This document shows, piece after piece, positions 7,211 through 14,310 of a stretch of 15,442 nt of DNA. The notes under the pieces are model-generated. The model searched no databases. It saw only the letters and a program-made list of their open reading frames with translations, and was not told where the DNA came from. The translations under genes and the position numbers were made by a program. Source of the DNA: an uncultured Methanomassiliicoccales archaeon (GTDB taxonomy: Archaea; Thermoplasmatota; Thermoplasmata; Methanomassiliicoccales; Methanomethylophilaceae); assembly GCA_934234005.1 (NCBI GenBank), contig CAKQHC010000031.1, positions 1 through 15,442 on the forward strand, in the 5' to 3' direction. How positions within the stretch are numbered: position 1 is the stretch's first letter; each line of letters begins with the position of its first letter.

Positions 7211-9530
7211 TCGAACGGACTTCGTTTTCGTAATCTTCGATAATTTTTCCGTCTTCGACAATGATATCGCCGACGGTATCCATCGCAATCTCGTTGATAG
7301 CCGATTCCATCTTACCCATGGACGAACCGTGTGCTTTAGCCGTTTTCTTTGCATCAGATTCCGATTCCATGGCTGCCTTCAGATATGCTTTCTGACCTTC
7401 GTCCAAAGCCTTTTCCAATCCGGACCATCCTGTTTTAACCTCTACGACGGGAGCTTCAACCTTGTCGCTGCCGATTACGACGTTTCCGGGATCGATACCC
7501 ATCGGACCGTCGTCGATGTACATCAAATCAGTAACGACATCCAAATCTTCTGTTGCGGATTTAACCGCATCCCTGTCCAGAATCATGCGCGATCTGCGTG
7601 CGCTTTCTCTGGCAGAATCTCTGTCCATATACCATTCGTTTACGGCATCTGAAACAATACTTCTCCATTCTTCCGAGAATGAACCTGGAATCTGCGGAGC
7701 CGTCTGGCCTACGCGCTTACGCATATATCTGGCCACAGCCTTGTAAACGGTTGCTACATATGTCCTGATTTCCGCACAGGTGGAAAAATCGCGCATGGCA
7801 AAATCAATGCTGCGGTCATCCGGATCCTGATAATACAGCGTACGGAACATTTCAACGTGTATAGTCTTCGGGCGTATGGAACCTACCATGTCTATGAGTC
7901 TCTTGTTTCCGGTTTCCATAAGACGGTAATCCAAATTGCGCAATGCAATATTGACGATGGAATGGAAATCATCCATGTCAAGAGAATCCAAATACTTCTG
8001 GTCATTCCATAAAGTCAGCATATCCAACATAGCGGGTGTCAGATATTCTATCGGTAATTTCCTCAGACGTTCATAGACATTATGCTGTATCCATATCGGA
8101 AGATCTACCGACGGCGTATCCGGGATGGGGAGATTCTTGGCAACCGCATACTCCATGGCGGTTTTGCATACCAAATCTTCCTTGTCTTTTCCGTAAGCAC
8201 GGCTGAGATCTTCCAATCTGATCAGAGTATCTTCGCGGTCTTCGCCTAAGTTGATGAGTTCTACCAATCTCATCCACATATATCCTGTGTCTACATCCAG
8301 GAATTCTCTCTCCAGCGTCCTGGCTCTCCAGTATACATAATAATCAATCTGTTCCTTGGAAAGAAGTGACGGATCTGGATGCGTCATCTTTGACGGAACG
8401 TACTGAACGGACTCTTTGGGTTCGTCGTTCATGTGCATTCTCAGCGAAGCAATGATATTTGGAGAAACTTTGTTATCGTTGGCACAGGCATCGACGATTA
8501 TCGTCGGCTCCATGTTGGTATAATCTTCTCCGTATCCTGTAAGATCGCTGCACGGAGCAGAGTCTTCCGCGAGGTATATTCCTCTGGGTTTCTCTCCTGT
8601 TTTAGCTAATCTGATGGATATCAACGGCTTAAACTGCATACGTCCGCAAGGGAACCTTGGCTCCCCTGATTTCATCTGAATAAGCGCGGTATCGACAGCC
8701 GCTCTCATTTGCGCGGTACATGTGCGCGGAATTCTGGGAGCCCCCTGAGCTCCTGCAGGATACAGCACCTTGGCACAATAACGCGACAGATCTTCTATGA
8801 ATAATGTAAGTTCGTTGCTGTTTTGAGGCGAATAACAGTCTATAATGTACGTAGCGGTAACACCGACACACGAATACGGTTCGAAAACCTCACGGATAAA
8901 CTCATTCTTGGAACGTACATACCATTCCAAAATTCCGCGTCCGCAGATATTTCTCTGTACATTGTCAAGAATCTCCAAAGATCTGTTGAAAAGTTCTCTG
9001 TATTCCGTTACATCAATGTTATCATTTTTATCGGAGTATCCGCCGAGACTGTAAATGGTTTCCATACTGAGATCGAATGCCGGACCGGCGAACTTGGTGC
9101 ATAACAGCGCATCCCCGAAATTGGTGTTGGGAAGAAGACGCGAATCAGGGAACGGAAATCCGTGAACGGTTGCATAATCATACACGAAATCGGCAATGAT
9201 TGCGTTACACGGAAACAGGCTCTTGTATGCGTTTAACATGCCCGTGATTATCTTCATGCCGTATTCGAAATCCTTTTCCGCCACGGCAATCTCGCACAAA
9301 AGCAGCCATACGTAACCGCGGTCGGTATCGATGTATTTTCCGTTGCGTACGCATTCGCGGAACCAATAATAATACTCGAGTTGGCCTTTGTTCAAAGCCG
9401 CATAGTCCGGACGCAGGTATCCGCACTCCACATAGGGTGCCGGATCTCCGCCGACATGGTAACTGTACTCGATATCTTCCCTGAACCCCGGTCCCGGGAT
9501 ACGCTGATCACTGTCGAAAAGCCAACTCAC
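7203..9530 (-). CDS. TerB_N/TerB_C domain protein with a possible duplicated TerB_N unit
   Basis: This encodes a 775-residue protein. Residues about 46-90 (LNKGQLEYYYWFRECVRN then DTDRGYVWLLLCEI) match the TerB_N pattern of an aromatic-rich 'YYYWR' segment followed by 'DTdxxYxxLxxxE'. A second, clearly similar segment lies at about 388-430 (SKEQIDYYVYWRARTLER then DVDTGYMWMRLVELI), suggesting internal duplication. The end (about 703-775: ALDEGQKAYLKAA, then INEIAMDTVGDIIVED and a closing IIEDYENEV) fits TerB_C. TerB_N/TerB_C proteins are linked in comparative genomics to tellurite-resistance-like stress and phage-defence loci and often occur near helicases and P-loop ATPases. Their reaction is unknown. 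The start is GTG 9530, supported by GAGGTGA (9544-9538) 7 nt upstream. The protein appears soluble, with no signal peptide. No canonical central TerB domain was recognised; the middle (about 90-385) is unassigned. Confidence 0.8.
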   Translation of the reverse strand: MSWLFDSDQRIPGPGFREDIEYSYHVGGDPAPYVECGYLRPDYAALNKGQLEYYYWFRECVRNGKYIDTDRGYVWLLLCEIAVAEKDFEYGMKIITGMLNAYKSLFPCNAIIADFVYDYATVHGFPFPDSRLLPNTNFGDALLCTKFAGPAFDLSMETIYSLGGYSDKNDNIDVTEYRELFNRSLEILDNVQRNICGRGILEWYVRSKNEFIREVFEPYSCVGVTATYIIDCYSPQNSNELTLFIEDLSRYCAKVLYPAGAQGAPRIPRTCTAQMRAAVDTALIQMKSGEPRFPCGRMQFKPLISIRLAKTGEKPRGIYLAEDSAPCSDLTGYGEDYTNMEPTIIVDACANDNKVSPNIIASLRMHMNDEPKESVQYVPSKMTHPDPSLLSKEQIDYYVYWRARTLEREFLDVDTGYMWMRLVELINLGEDREDTLIRLEDLSRAYGKDKEDLVCKTAMEYAVAKNLPIPDTPSVDLPIWIQHNVYERLRKLPIEYLTPAMLDMLTLWNDQKYLDSLDMDDFHSIVNIALRNLDYRLMETGNKRLIDMVGSIRPKTIHVEMFRTLYYQDPDDRSIDFAMRDFSTCAEIRTYVATVYKAVARYMRKRVGQTAPQIPGSFSEEWRSIVSDAVNEWYMDRDSARESARRSRMILDRDAVKSATEDLDVVTDLMYIDDGPMGIDPGNVVIGSDKVEAPVVEVKTGWSGLEKALDEGQKAYLKAAMESESDAKKTAKAHGSSMGKMESAINEIAMDTVGDIIVEDGKIIEDYENEVRSII

Positions 9531-9537
9531 GGCTGAT

Positions 9538-9544
9538 TCACCTC
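9538..9544 (-). promoter_or_regulatory. Shine-Dalgarno site GAGGTGA deciding a GTG start
   Basis: GAGGTGA on the minus strand lies 7 nt before GTG 9530. It justifies a non-ATG start for the TerB_N/TerB_C gene. Confidence 0.7.
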
Positions 9545-9576
9545 AATCTATGACGGAGGTGCGAGGTTCAAGGTAG

Positions 9577-9584
9577 TATAAAAA
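9577..9584 (-). promoter_or_regulatory. T-rich/TATA-like element between htpG and the TerB gene
   Basis: The minus strand reads TTTTTATA here. It follows the htpG hairpin, so the T's could complete that terminator. It also stands about 50 nt before GTG 9530, where a promoter for the TerB gene with a leader of about 25 nt would be expected. Confidence 0.4.
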
Positions 9585-9592
9585 GGGTTTTC

Positions 9593-9613
9593 GGGACAGG
9601 ACAGACCTGTCCC
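9593..9613 (-). terminator. htpG terminator hairpin
   Basis: GGGACAGG (9593-9600), loop ACAGA, and CCTGTCCC (9606-9613) form a perfect 8-bp stem starting 9 nt after the htpG stop. It is followed on the minus strand by a T-rich stretch. Confidence 0.65.
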
Positions 9614-9622
9614 CCGTTATTT

Positions 9623-11530
9623 TCAGAAGAGTCTGAAAACCATGTCAGAGTAGTCCAACATATCGTCCAACGGCATGCCTGCGATAAGCACTGCCTGGGC
9701 GTACATTATGCGGACCATGTCTCCTGCCTTTCCCCTGTCCTCCGCGAACTCCTTCTTGAGTGCGGCATATGCGGGATGGTCGGCATTGATTTCCAACACG
9801 CGTTTGGCTTTGACGCCTGCGCCCTCGGGTGCACCGGGAATGCTTGCGAAGTACTTCTCCATCTCGAGAGATACGTCGCCCTCGGTACTGAGGCACACTG
9901 CATGCGTCTTGAGTTTCTTGGAGAGAACGACATTGGACACTTTGTCTCCGAGGACTTCCTTGGCAAACTCGATGACGTCTTTCTCCTCTTCTGCCTTTGC
10001 CTCGGCTTCCTTCTTCTCCTCTTCGGTCTCCAGTCCGAGATCGGCTCCGGCAATATCGCAGAATTCCTTTTCCTCGTAGTTCCTGAGCGTGCGCACAACA
10101 AACTCGTCGGCATCCTGGGTCAGACACAGAATATCGTATCCTTTGTCCCTGACCTGCTCGGCCTGCGGAAGCTGTTTGGCTCTGGCAATGCTCTCTGCGG
10201 ATGCGTAGTAAATCTTGCTCTGGCCTTCCGGCATTCCGTCCACATACTCTTTCAGGGAAATCAGTTTGTCTTTCTCCATCGAGTGGAACAGAAGCAGATC
10301 TTTCAGAAGATCGGCATTGGCACCGTATCCTTCGACAAGACCGTATTTGAGCTGAAGTCCGAAGGCTTTGTAGAACTCGAGGTATTTGTCGGGCTCGTCC
10401 TTCATCATACGGGACAGTTCGTTCTTGACCTTCTTCTCGATGTTGCTCTTGATTGTCATAAGCTGGCGGTCGTGCTGAAGCATCTCTCTCGATATGTTGA
10501 GACTGAGATCGGGCGAATCCACCACTCCTTTGACGAACCTGAAGCATTCGGGCAGGAGGTCCTTGCATTTGTCCATAATCATGACTCCTGCGGAATACAG
10601 CTGAAGTCCGGGCTCGAAATCCCTGCTGTAGAAGTTGTACGGCGCAACCTTAGGAATGAACAGCATCGCTTTGTAACTGACCGCTCCCTCCGCGTTAACC
10701 CTGATGACGCTGAGCGCGTCCTCATAGTCGTGGAACTTCTCCTTGTAGAACTTCATGCAGTCTTCGTCCGATACTTCGGATTTGGGTCTCTGCCAGATCG
10801 GTACCATGCTGTTGATGACTTCGTCTTCGAGGTGCGTCTTCCACTCCTTTTTGGGTTCGCCGTTCTCGTCCTTCTCGCCGGTCTCCTCCATTGCGCCTTT
10901 CTCGACCATCATGTGGATAGGCCAGCGGACGTAATCCGAGTATTTCTTTATGAGATCTTTAAGAGTGTACGAATCAAGATACTGGTCGTAATCGTCGTTG
11001 TCGTCGTTGGCACGGATGTGCATTATGATTTCGGTACCGTAATCTTCTTTCTCGCAGGGTTTGATTGTGTATCCGTCCGCTCCCTCGGAAACCAACTCGA
11101 TTGCTTCGTCGGACCCGTATGCTTTGGACCTGACGGTCACAACATCGGAAACAAGGAATGCGGAATAGAATCCGACACCGAACTGACCGATAATGTCAAC
11201 GTCTTCGGTCTTTTCCATGTTTTTCTTGAAATCGAGGGAACCGCTGTGCGCAATAACACCGAGGTTGGCATCCATGTCGTCTTTGCTCATTCCGATACCG
11301 TTGTCTTTTACGGTAATCGTGCGTGCGTCTTTGTCGAATGCCACATCGATACGGAAATCCTCTCTTGCAATCGGAAGTGCTTCCGTAATTGCCTTATAAT
11401 GAAGTTTGTCGATAGCATCCGATGCATTGGAAATGATTTCCCTGAGGAAAATCTCCCTGTGTGTGTAGATGGAATTGATCATCAAGTTCAACATCTGCTT
11501 TGATTCTGCTTTGAACTGTTTCTTTGCCAT
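9623..11530 (-). CDS. htpG: Chaperone protein HtpG (bacterial-type Hsp90)
   Basis: This is an ATP-dependent cytosolic chaperone that refolds and stabilises client proteins as a homodimer. From ATG 11530 it has 635 residues, the normal HtpG length. The frame opens at GTG 11563, but AAGGAG (11542-11537) lies 6 nt before ATG 11530. The GHKL ATPase domain shows REIISNASDAIDKL (catalytic Glu about 31, Asn about 35), DNGIGM (about 76-81) and IGQFGVGFYSAF (about 114-125). The middle domain carries LNISREMLQHDRQL with the gamma-phosphate-sensing Arg, and the C-terminal dimerisation domain is complete. A Glu/Lys-rich insert (EEEKKEAEAKAEEEKD) sits between the middle and C-terminal parts. A TATA-like box and a small hairpin stand upstream and a strong hairpin follows. 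Hsp90 is absent from many archaea, so if the host is archaeal this gene probably came from bacteria; codon use looks similar to its neighbours. Confidence 0.97.
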   Translation of the reverse strand: MAKKQFKAESKQMLNLMINSIYTHREIFLREIISNASDAIDKLHYKAITEALPIAREDFRIDVAFDKDARTITVKDNGIGMSKDDMDANLGVIAHSGSLDFKKNMEKTEDVDIIGQFGVGFYSAFLVSDVVTVRSKAYGSDEAIELVSEGADGYTIKPCEKEDYGTEIIMHIRANDDNDDYDQYLDSYTLKDLIKKYSDYVRWPIHMMVEKGAMEETGEKDENGEPKKEWKTHLEDEVINSMVPIWQRPKSEVSDEDCMKFYKEKFHDYEDALSVIRVNAEGAVSYKAMLFIPKVAPYNFYSRDFEPGLQLYSAGVMIMDKCKDLLPECFRFVKGVVDSPDLSLNISREMLQHDRQLMTIKSNIEKKVKNELSRMMKDEPDKYLEFYKAFGLQLKYGLVEGYGANADLLKDLLLFHSMEKDKLISLKEYVDGMPEGQSKIYYASAESIARAKQLPQAEQVRDKGYDILCLTQDADEFVVRTLRNYEEKEFCDIAGADLGLETEEEKKEAEAKAEEEKDVIEFAKEVLGDKVSNVVLSKKLKTHAVCLSTEGDVSLEMEKYFASIPGAPEGAGVKAKRVLEINADHPAYAALKKEFAEDRGKAGDMVRIMYAQAVLIAGMPLDDMLDYSDMVFRLF

Positions 11531-11544
11531 TTCTATCTCCTTCC

Positions 11545-11559
11545 GCCCGAATCCCGGGC
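11545..11559 (-). other. Small hairpin next to the htpG ribosome-binding site
   Basis: GCCCG (11545-11549) and CGGGC (11555-11559) form a 5-bp all-GC stem with a 5-nt loop. In the htpG leader RNA it ends 2 nt before AAGGAG. It does not itself mask the site. Confidence 0.4.
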
Positions 11560-11589
11560 ACACTATGACGAAGTACTGATAGACTTAAT

Positions 11590-11597
11590 ATTTATAA
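11590..11597 (-). promoter_or_regulatory. TATA-like box for htpG
   Basis: TTATAAAT on the minus strand would place the transcription start near 11568, giving a leader of about 38 nt with hairpin and Shine-Dalgarno site before ATG 11530. Confidence 0.5.
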
Positions 11598-11635
11598 TTT
11601 ACTCTAAATATTACGCATCAAACCATATGAGTGAA

Positions 11636-12619
11636 TCACGCAATACGATATTCGTTCTCGTTTCCGCCGAGAATATCGAAGATTCCCCACAAAGAATTCC
11701 TTACCATATCTCTGATTGCCGCGTCATAGTAAAATGCCATATGATGCGTCAGGATTACGTTCGGCATACTGCCGAGTACTTTAATGGGATGGTTTGACAG
11801 ATCCGTACCGCGACAGTCATTGTAATACAATCCGAATTCACCCTCGACAACGTCGATAAATGCTCCGCCGAGATGTCCCGACTCCAGCGATTTTATCAAA
11901 GCTTCGGTATCAATCAACGGACCGCGTGCGGTATTTACAATCAGTGCCCCGTCTTTCATCGACTGCAAAGCATCGGAATCGATTATGTGACGCGTATCGT
12001 CGTTAAGTTCCAGATGCAGCGAAACAACGTCGCTTGTACGCAAAAGCTCATCCAACGGAACAAACATTCCGTATTCATCGGCCTGTACATTCCGGTGACG
12101 GCTTGAATACATGATGTGGCATCCGAATCCCGAAAGATCTCTCATAACTGCTTTTCCTATGCTTCCCGCACCTATAATGCCCACGGTCAGATCCCTTAAC
12201 TGCCTGGACATCAGCCCCTCGAATGTAAAATCGCTTACAGCCGTACGTGCCAGAACCTCTTTTAATCTTCTTACCGCAGCCAAAATTCCCATGACCGTAT
12301 ATTCGGCAACGCCGGTAGGATCGTAAGTAACATGCATCACTGCCATCCCGATCGACTTCGCATGATCCAGATCAATATGGTCGTAACCTATGGTACGTGT
12401 GGAAATTACTCTGATTCCGTACGATTTCATCGCATCCATCATCACGGCATCTATTTTTGTGGTGATTATGGAAACTGCATCATATCCGTCGACAAGATGC
12501 ATATTGTCCATTGAGGGGGAATCTTCCGTGAATCCTATTTCCATTCCGAATTCCTTTGAATATTGCCGAAAATATTCATCCTCGTCGAACATACGGTAGT
12601 TGAATACGAATACTCTCAT
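11636..12619 (-). CDS. D-lactate dehydrogenase-type D-2-hydroxyacid dehydrogenase
   Basis: This encodes a 327-residue NAD-dependent oxidoreductase that interconverts a 2-oxoacid and a D-2-hydroxyacid, most likely pyruvate and D-lactate. The NAD-binding motif VGIIGAGSIGKAVM spans about residues 146-159, with GxGxxG at 150-155. The catalytic triad fits the family: Arg in NTARGPLID (about 232), Glu in DVVEGEF (about 259-261) and His in THHMAFYY (about 293). The segment EGEFGLYYNDCRGTDLSN matches the fermentative LdhA/VanH group better than glycerate or formate dehydrogenases. The start ATG 12619 has GGAGATGA (12633-12626) 6 nt upstream. It lies upstream of htpG with about 105 bases between coding regions and a TATA-like box for htpG, so it is probably a separate transcript. 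VanH is a close relative, but no ligase of the VanA type is nearby, so a resistance role is not suggested. The exact substrate cannot be read from sequence. Confidence 0.9.
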   Translation of the reverse strand: MRVFVFNYRMFDEDEYFRQYSKEFGMEIGFTEDSPSMDNMHLVDGYDAVSIITTKIDAVMMDAMKSYGIRVISTRTIGYDHIDLDHAKSIGMAVMHVTYDPTGVAEYTVMGILAAVRRLKEVLARTAVSDFTFEGLMSRQLRDLTVGIIGAGSIGKAVMRDLSGFGCHIMYSSRHRNVQADEYGMFVPLDELLRTSDVVSLHLELNDDTRHIIDSDALQSMKDGALIVNTARGPLIDTEALIKSLESGHLGGAFIDVVEGEFGLYYNDCRGTDLSNHPIKVLGSMPNVILTHHMAFYYDAAIRDMVRNSLWGIFDILGGNENEYRIA

Positions 12620-12730
12620 ACAGTCTCATCTCCGGGTGTATTCCGAATTATATTCAGATACTCTTTTGTTACACTTTTGCCGCCCGATATGATTTTTCAT
12701 GACAAACCCGTGTATGCATATGACATATAA

Positions 12731-12779
12731 TTACAGCATCATACAACCTTCGGATTTGACTGTTTGACACATGCTGTAA
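12731..12779. repeat. 9-bp inverted repeat spanning 49 bases between the HNH and dehydrogenase genes
   Basis: TTACAGCAT (12731-12739) and ATGCTGTAA (12771-12779) are perfect reverse complements separated by 31 nt. Inside lies a short direct repeat TTTGAC-TG-TTTGAC (12755-12768). It stands downstream of the HNH gene and upstream of the dehydrogenase, so it could be a terminator stem or a binding site. The rest of the 193-bp gap shows no gene. Confidence 0.5.
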
Positions 12780-12812
12780 GGAAAATGAATGTGATGAATC
12801 TGAATCGGAGCA

Positions 12813-13592
12813 TCACGCCGATTTCCACATATCGTACGCTATGCGCCTGTGTTCATCCATATAAACAGAGTCTATCGGAATTGCCGACTTTCTGATTCTG
12901 TGTCCTTCGAATCTTCCGAAAAATTGCTCATAGCTGTCGTCGGAACCGCAACGAAGAATCGAATCCGAAAATTCTATACGGAAATCTTCGTCAAGAGTCA
13001 TAAGATGATTGTCAAACAACCCGTCATGTAATCTGTTGAGATACAGTCCGTTTCTGAAATCGGTACGTTCCGCCGGCGACGAGACAGACCACGGTTTTAT
13101 GTGGCTGGCAACTAACAGACATCCGACATCTATCCCGGTTATGCAACACTTACGGTCGAAATTATTCGCAACCATGCGTCTGAACACCTGCTGACCGTCG
13201 CGGTATGTCGATTCGATAGGAATATCGGTTCCGGGAGGTATTTCTGAATCGATCACTATTTCGGAAGTCTCGACATATCCTCCGACGGAACGGTACGCAT
13301 CGTCGATGCGCCGCATCATCATGTTATAACCGTCACCGTAGAGGCCGTTCCAGATTTCCTTTATCAGTGATGCACCGTGTGTTCCCTTCCTTCCGCGTGC
13401 GAGATATGCCGGATCTCCGCTGCGAATATCCTCCAACTTACGGTGTACGGACCCGGAACTGCGATTGAGAAGCTTCGCGACATCCGTCACCAACGGCGAT
13501 CCGGACGACAGCGAACTGGCAGATTCATTCAACAACAGATAGAATAGGAATAAAGTTTCGTCTTCATCCCATTTGCGTCTAGCATCCGCCAT
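12813..13592 (-). CDS. HNH endonuclease-family protein
   Basis: This encodes a 259-residue protein from ATG 13592; the frame also allows ATG 13637 (274 residues). Using the longer numbering, residues about 22-100 (WDEDETLFLFYLLLN, LLNRSSGSVHRKLEDI, DPAYLARGRKG) match the N-terminal region shared by many HNH proteins of the restriction-like group. Residues about 160-215 form an HNH_2-type nuclease centre: CCITG, ASHIKPW (His 179), NGLYLNRLHDGLFD (Asn 196, His 204). All expected metal and catalytic residues are present, so it is probably an active DNA endonuclease. I prefer the shorter start because neither ATG has a Shine-Dalgarno site, a TATA-like GATATATC lies about 27 nt before 13592, and the family begins near the WDEDE segment. 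No methylase is seen nearby, so a classical restriction system is not supported. It follows a ribbon-helix-helix gene on the same strand after 77 bases. Confidence 0.82.
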   Translation of the reverse strand: MADARRKWDEDETLFLFYLLLNESASSLSSGSPLVTDVAKLLNRSSGSVHRKLEDIRSGDPAYLARGRKGTHGASLIKEIWNGLYGDGYNMMMRRIDDAYRSVGGYVETSEIVIDSEIPPGTDIPIESTYRDGQQVFRRMVANNFDRKCCITGIDVGCLLVASHIKPWSVSSPAERTDFRNGLYLNRLHDGLFDNHLMTLDEDFRIEFSDSILRCGSDDSYEQFFGRFEGHRIRKSAIPIDSVYMDEHRRIAYDMWKSA

Positions 13593-13609
13593 GACATTTG
13601 GATTGGAAA

Positions 13610-13626
13610 CAGATATGATATATCTG
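13610..13626. promoter_or_regulatory. Inverted repeat overlapping a TATA-like box before the HNH gene
   Basis: CAGATAT (13610-13616), spacer GAT, and ATATCTG (13620-13626) form a perfect 7-bp inverted repeat covering the TATA-like GATATATC. If translation starts at 13592, this is a candidate promoter with an operator. Confidence 0.4.
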
Positions 13627-13669
13627 CCGGCGGACATGCATGTTGAATCCGATGTTTACCAATAATTCT

Positions 13670-14224
13670 TCATTCGGTTTTTTTGGTGATGTATTTATCG
13701 GTAACTTCCCTGATGATTGTATCTGCGTTTTTCCTTTTCATAATTCCTTCGGATATATCCGACAGCAATTTTTCGGTGATTTCTTTCATTTCATCGTCAT
13801 ACGTTGTCGTCTCGTCCAATATTCTGTCCATCTCCGTCAAATGGCTTAAAAGGCATACTACGCATACTTTCAGGAAATCCGCTCTTTTACCGAATCCGTT
13901 CTCCGGTTTTGACAACTTATCGATTTTGTCGTTCAAACCCTCGGGTACACGGATATTGACCTGTACTTTCTCTCCCGAATAGGCGTTATACGCATTCAAA
14001 AAGACATAAGTGATCTGTTTGAAGACTTCGCTGTATCTTTTTTCGACACCGGGAAGAGTTTTGTCGAATTCTGACAATTCTTTCTTCTTGTCGACATAGG
14101 TTGAAACCGTATGTCTCATGGCGTGCAGTACAAAATCGGCCATTGTGGAATACTCTTCTTTGTCTATGTATACCTTAATACTGTCATACAGTTCCTGGGG
14201 AATTCTTATGGTACGCGTATTCAT
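13670..14224 (-). CDS. Double ribbon-helix-helix DNA-binding protein
   Basis: This encodes a 184-residue protein with two ribbon-helix-helix (Arc/CopG-like) units. The first, about residues 3-40 (TRTIRIPQELYDSIKVYIDK, then TMADFVLHAMRHTV), is a clear match. The second, about 87-128 (VQVNIRVPEGLNDKIDKLSK, then KRADFLKVCVVCLLSHL), repeats the pattern of a short strand with alternating basic and hydrophobic residues followed by two helices. Residues 41-85 form a helical linker; residues 130-184 are a charged helical tail ending in KKTE. Members of this family repress promoters as dimers, and two units in one chain would let a monomer make its own fold or a dimer grip two sites. ATG 14224 has no Shine-Dalgarno site and a TTAAATAA-like box about 29 nt before it, so the mRNA may be leaderless. 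It diverges from the metalloprotease gene and probably controls that shared promoter and itself. Confidence 0.85.
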   Translation of the reverse strand: MNTRTIRIPQELYDSIKVYIDKEEYSTMADFVLHAMRHTVSTYVDKKKELSEFDKTLPGVEKRYSEVFKQITYVFLNAYNAYSGEKVQVNIRVPEGLNDKIDKLSKPENGFGKRADFLKVCVVCLLSHLTEMDRILDETTTYDDEMKEITEKLLSDISEGIMKRKNADTIIREVTDKYITKKTE

Positions 14225-14287
14225 GTTAGATTATGTAACACATATTTGTTATTTAACGATTTTAGTTGGAATATGTATTTTCAGTTA
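14225..14287. promoter_or_regulatory. Array of GTTA/TAAC half-sites in the RHH-metalloprotease promoter region
   Basis: GTTA (14225), TAAC (14236), GTTA (14248), TAAC (14254) and GTTA (14284) occur within 63 bases. They include the inverted repeats TAACA-6-TGTTA (14236-14251) and GTTA-TT-TAAC (14248-14257). Spacings of 11 and 12 bases put the first three on one face of the helix, as expected for a ribbon-helix-helix operator. Confidence 0.45.
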
Positions 14288-14310
14288 AATTATTATAGAT
14301 TAATGTAGAT

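Noticed and set aside
9645..10568. Second long frame inside htpG on the same strand
   Set aside because: The product is Arg/Gln-rich with no family match, typical of an off-frame reading of a real gene.
9776..11503. Long open frame opposite htpG (575 codons, plus strand)
   Set aside because: It is a mirror of htpG codon bias; its product is Phe/Val/Leu-rich without recognisable domains, and htpG is certain.
11636..12619. VanH-type vancomycin-resistance dehydrogenase
   Set aside because: Sequence resemblance is to the wider LdhA/VanH group; no D-Ala-D-lactate ligase or dipeptidase gene is nearby.
12620..12812. tRNA or small RNA gene in the gap upstream of the dehydrogenase
   Set aside because: No cloverleaf, T-arm or acceptor-stem pattern could be found; only the wide inverted repeat stands out.
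12813..14224. HNH and ribbon-helix-helix genes as a restriction-modification or toxin-antitoxin pair
   Set aside because: No methylase is present, the regulator is larger than a usual antitoxin, the genes are 77 bases apart and each shows its own possible promoter.
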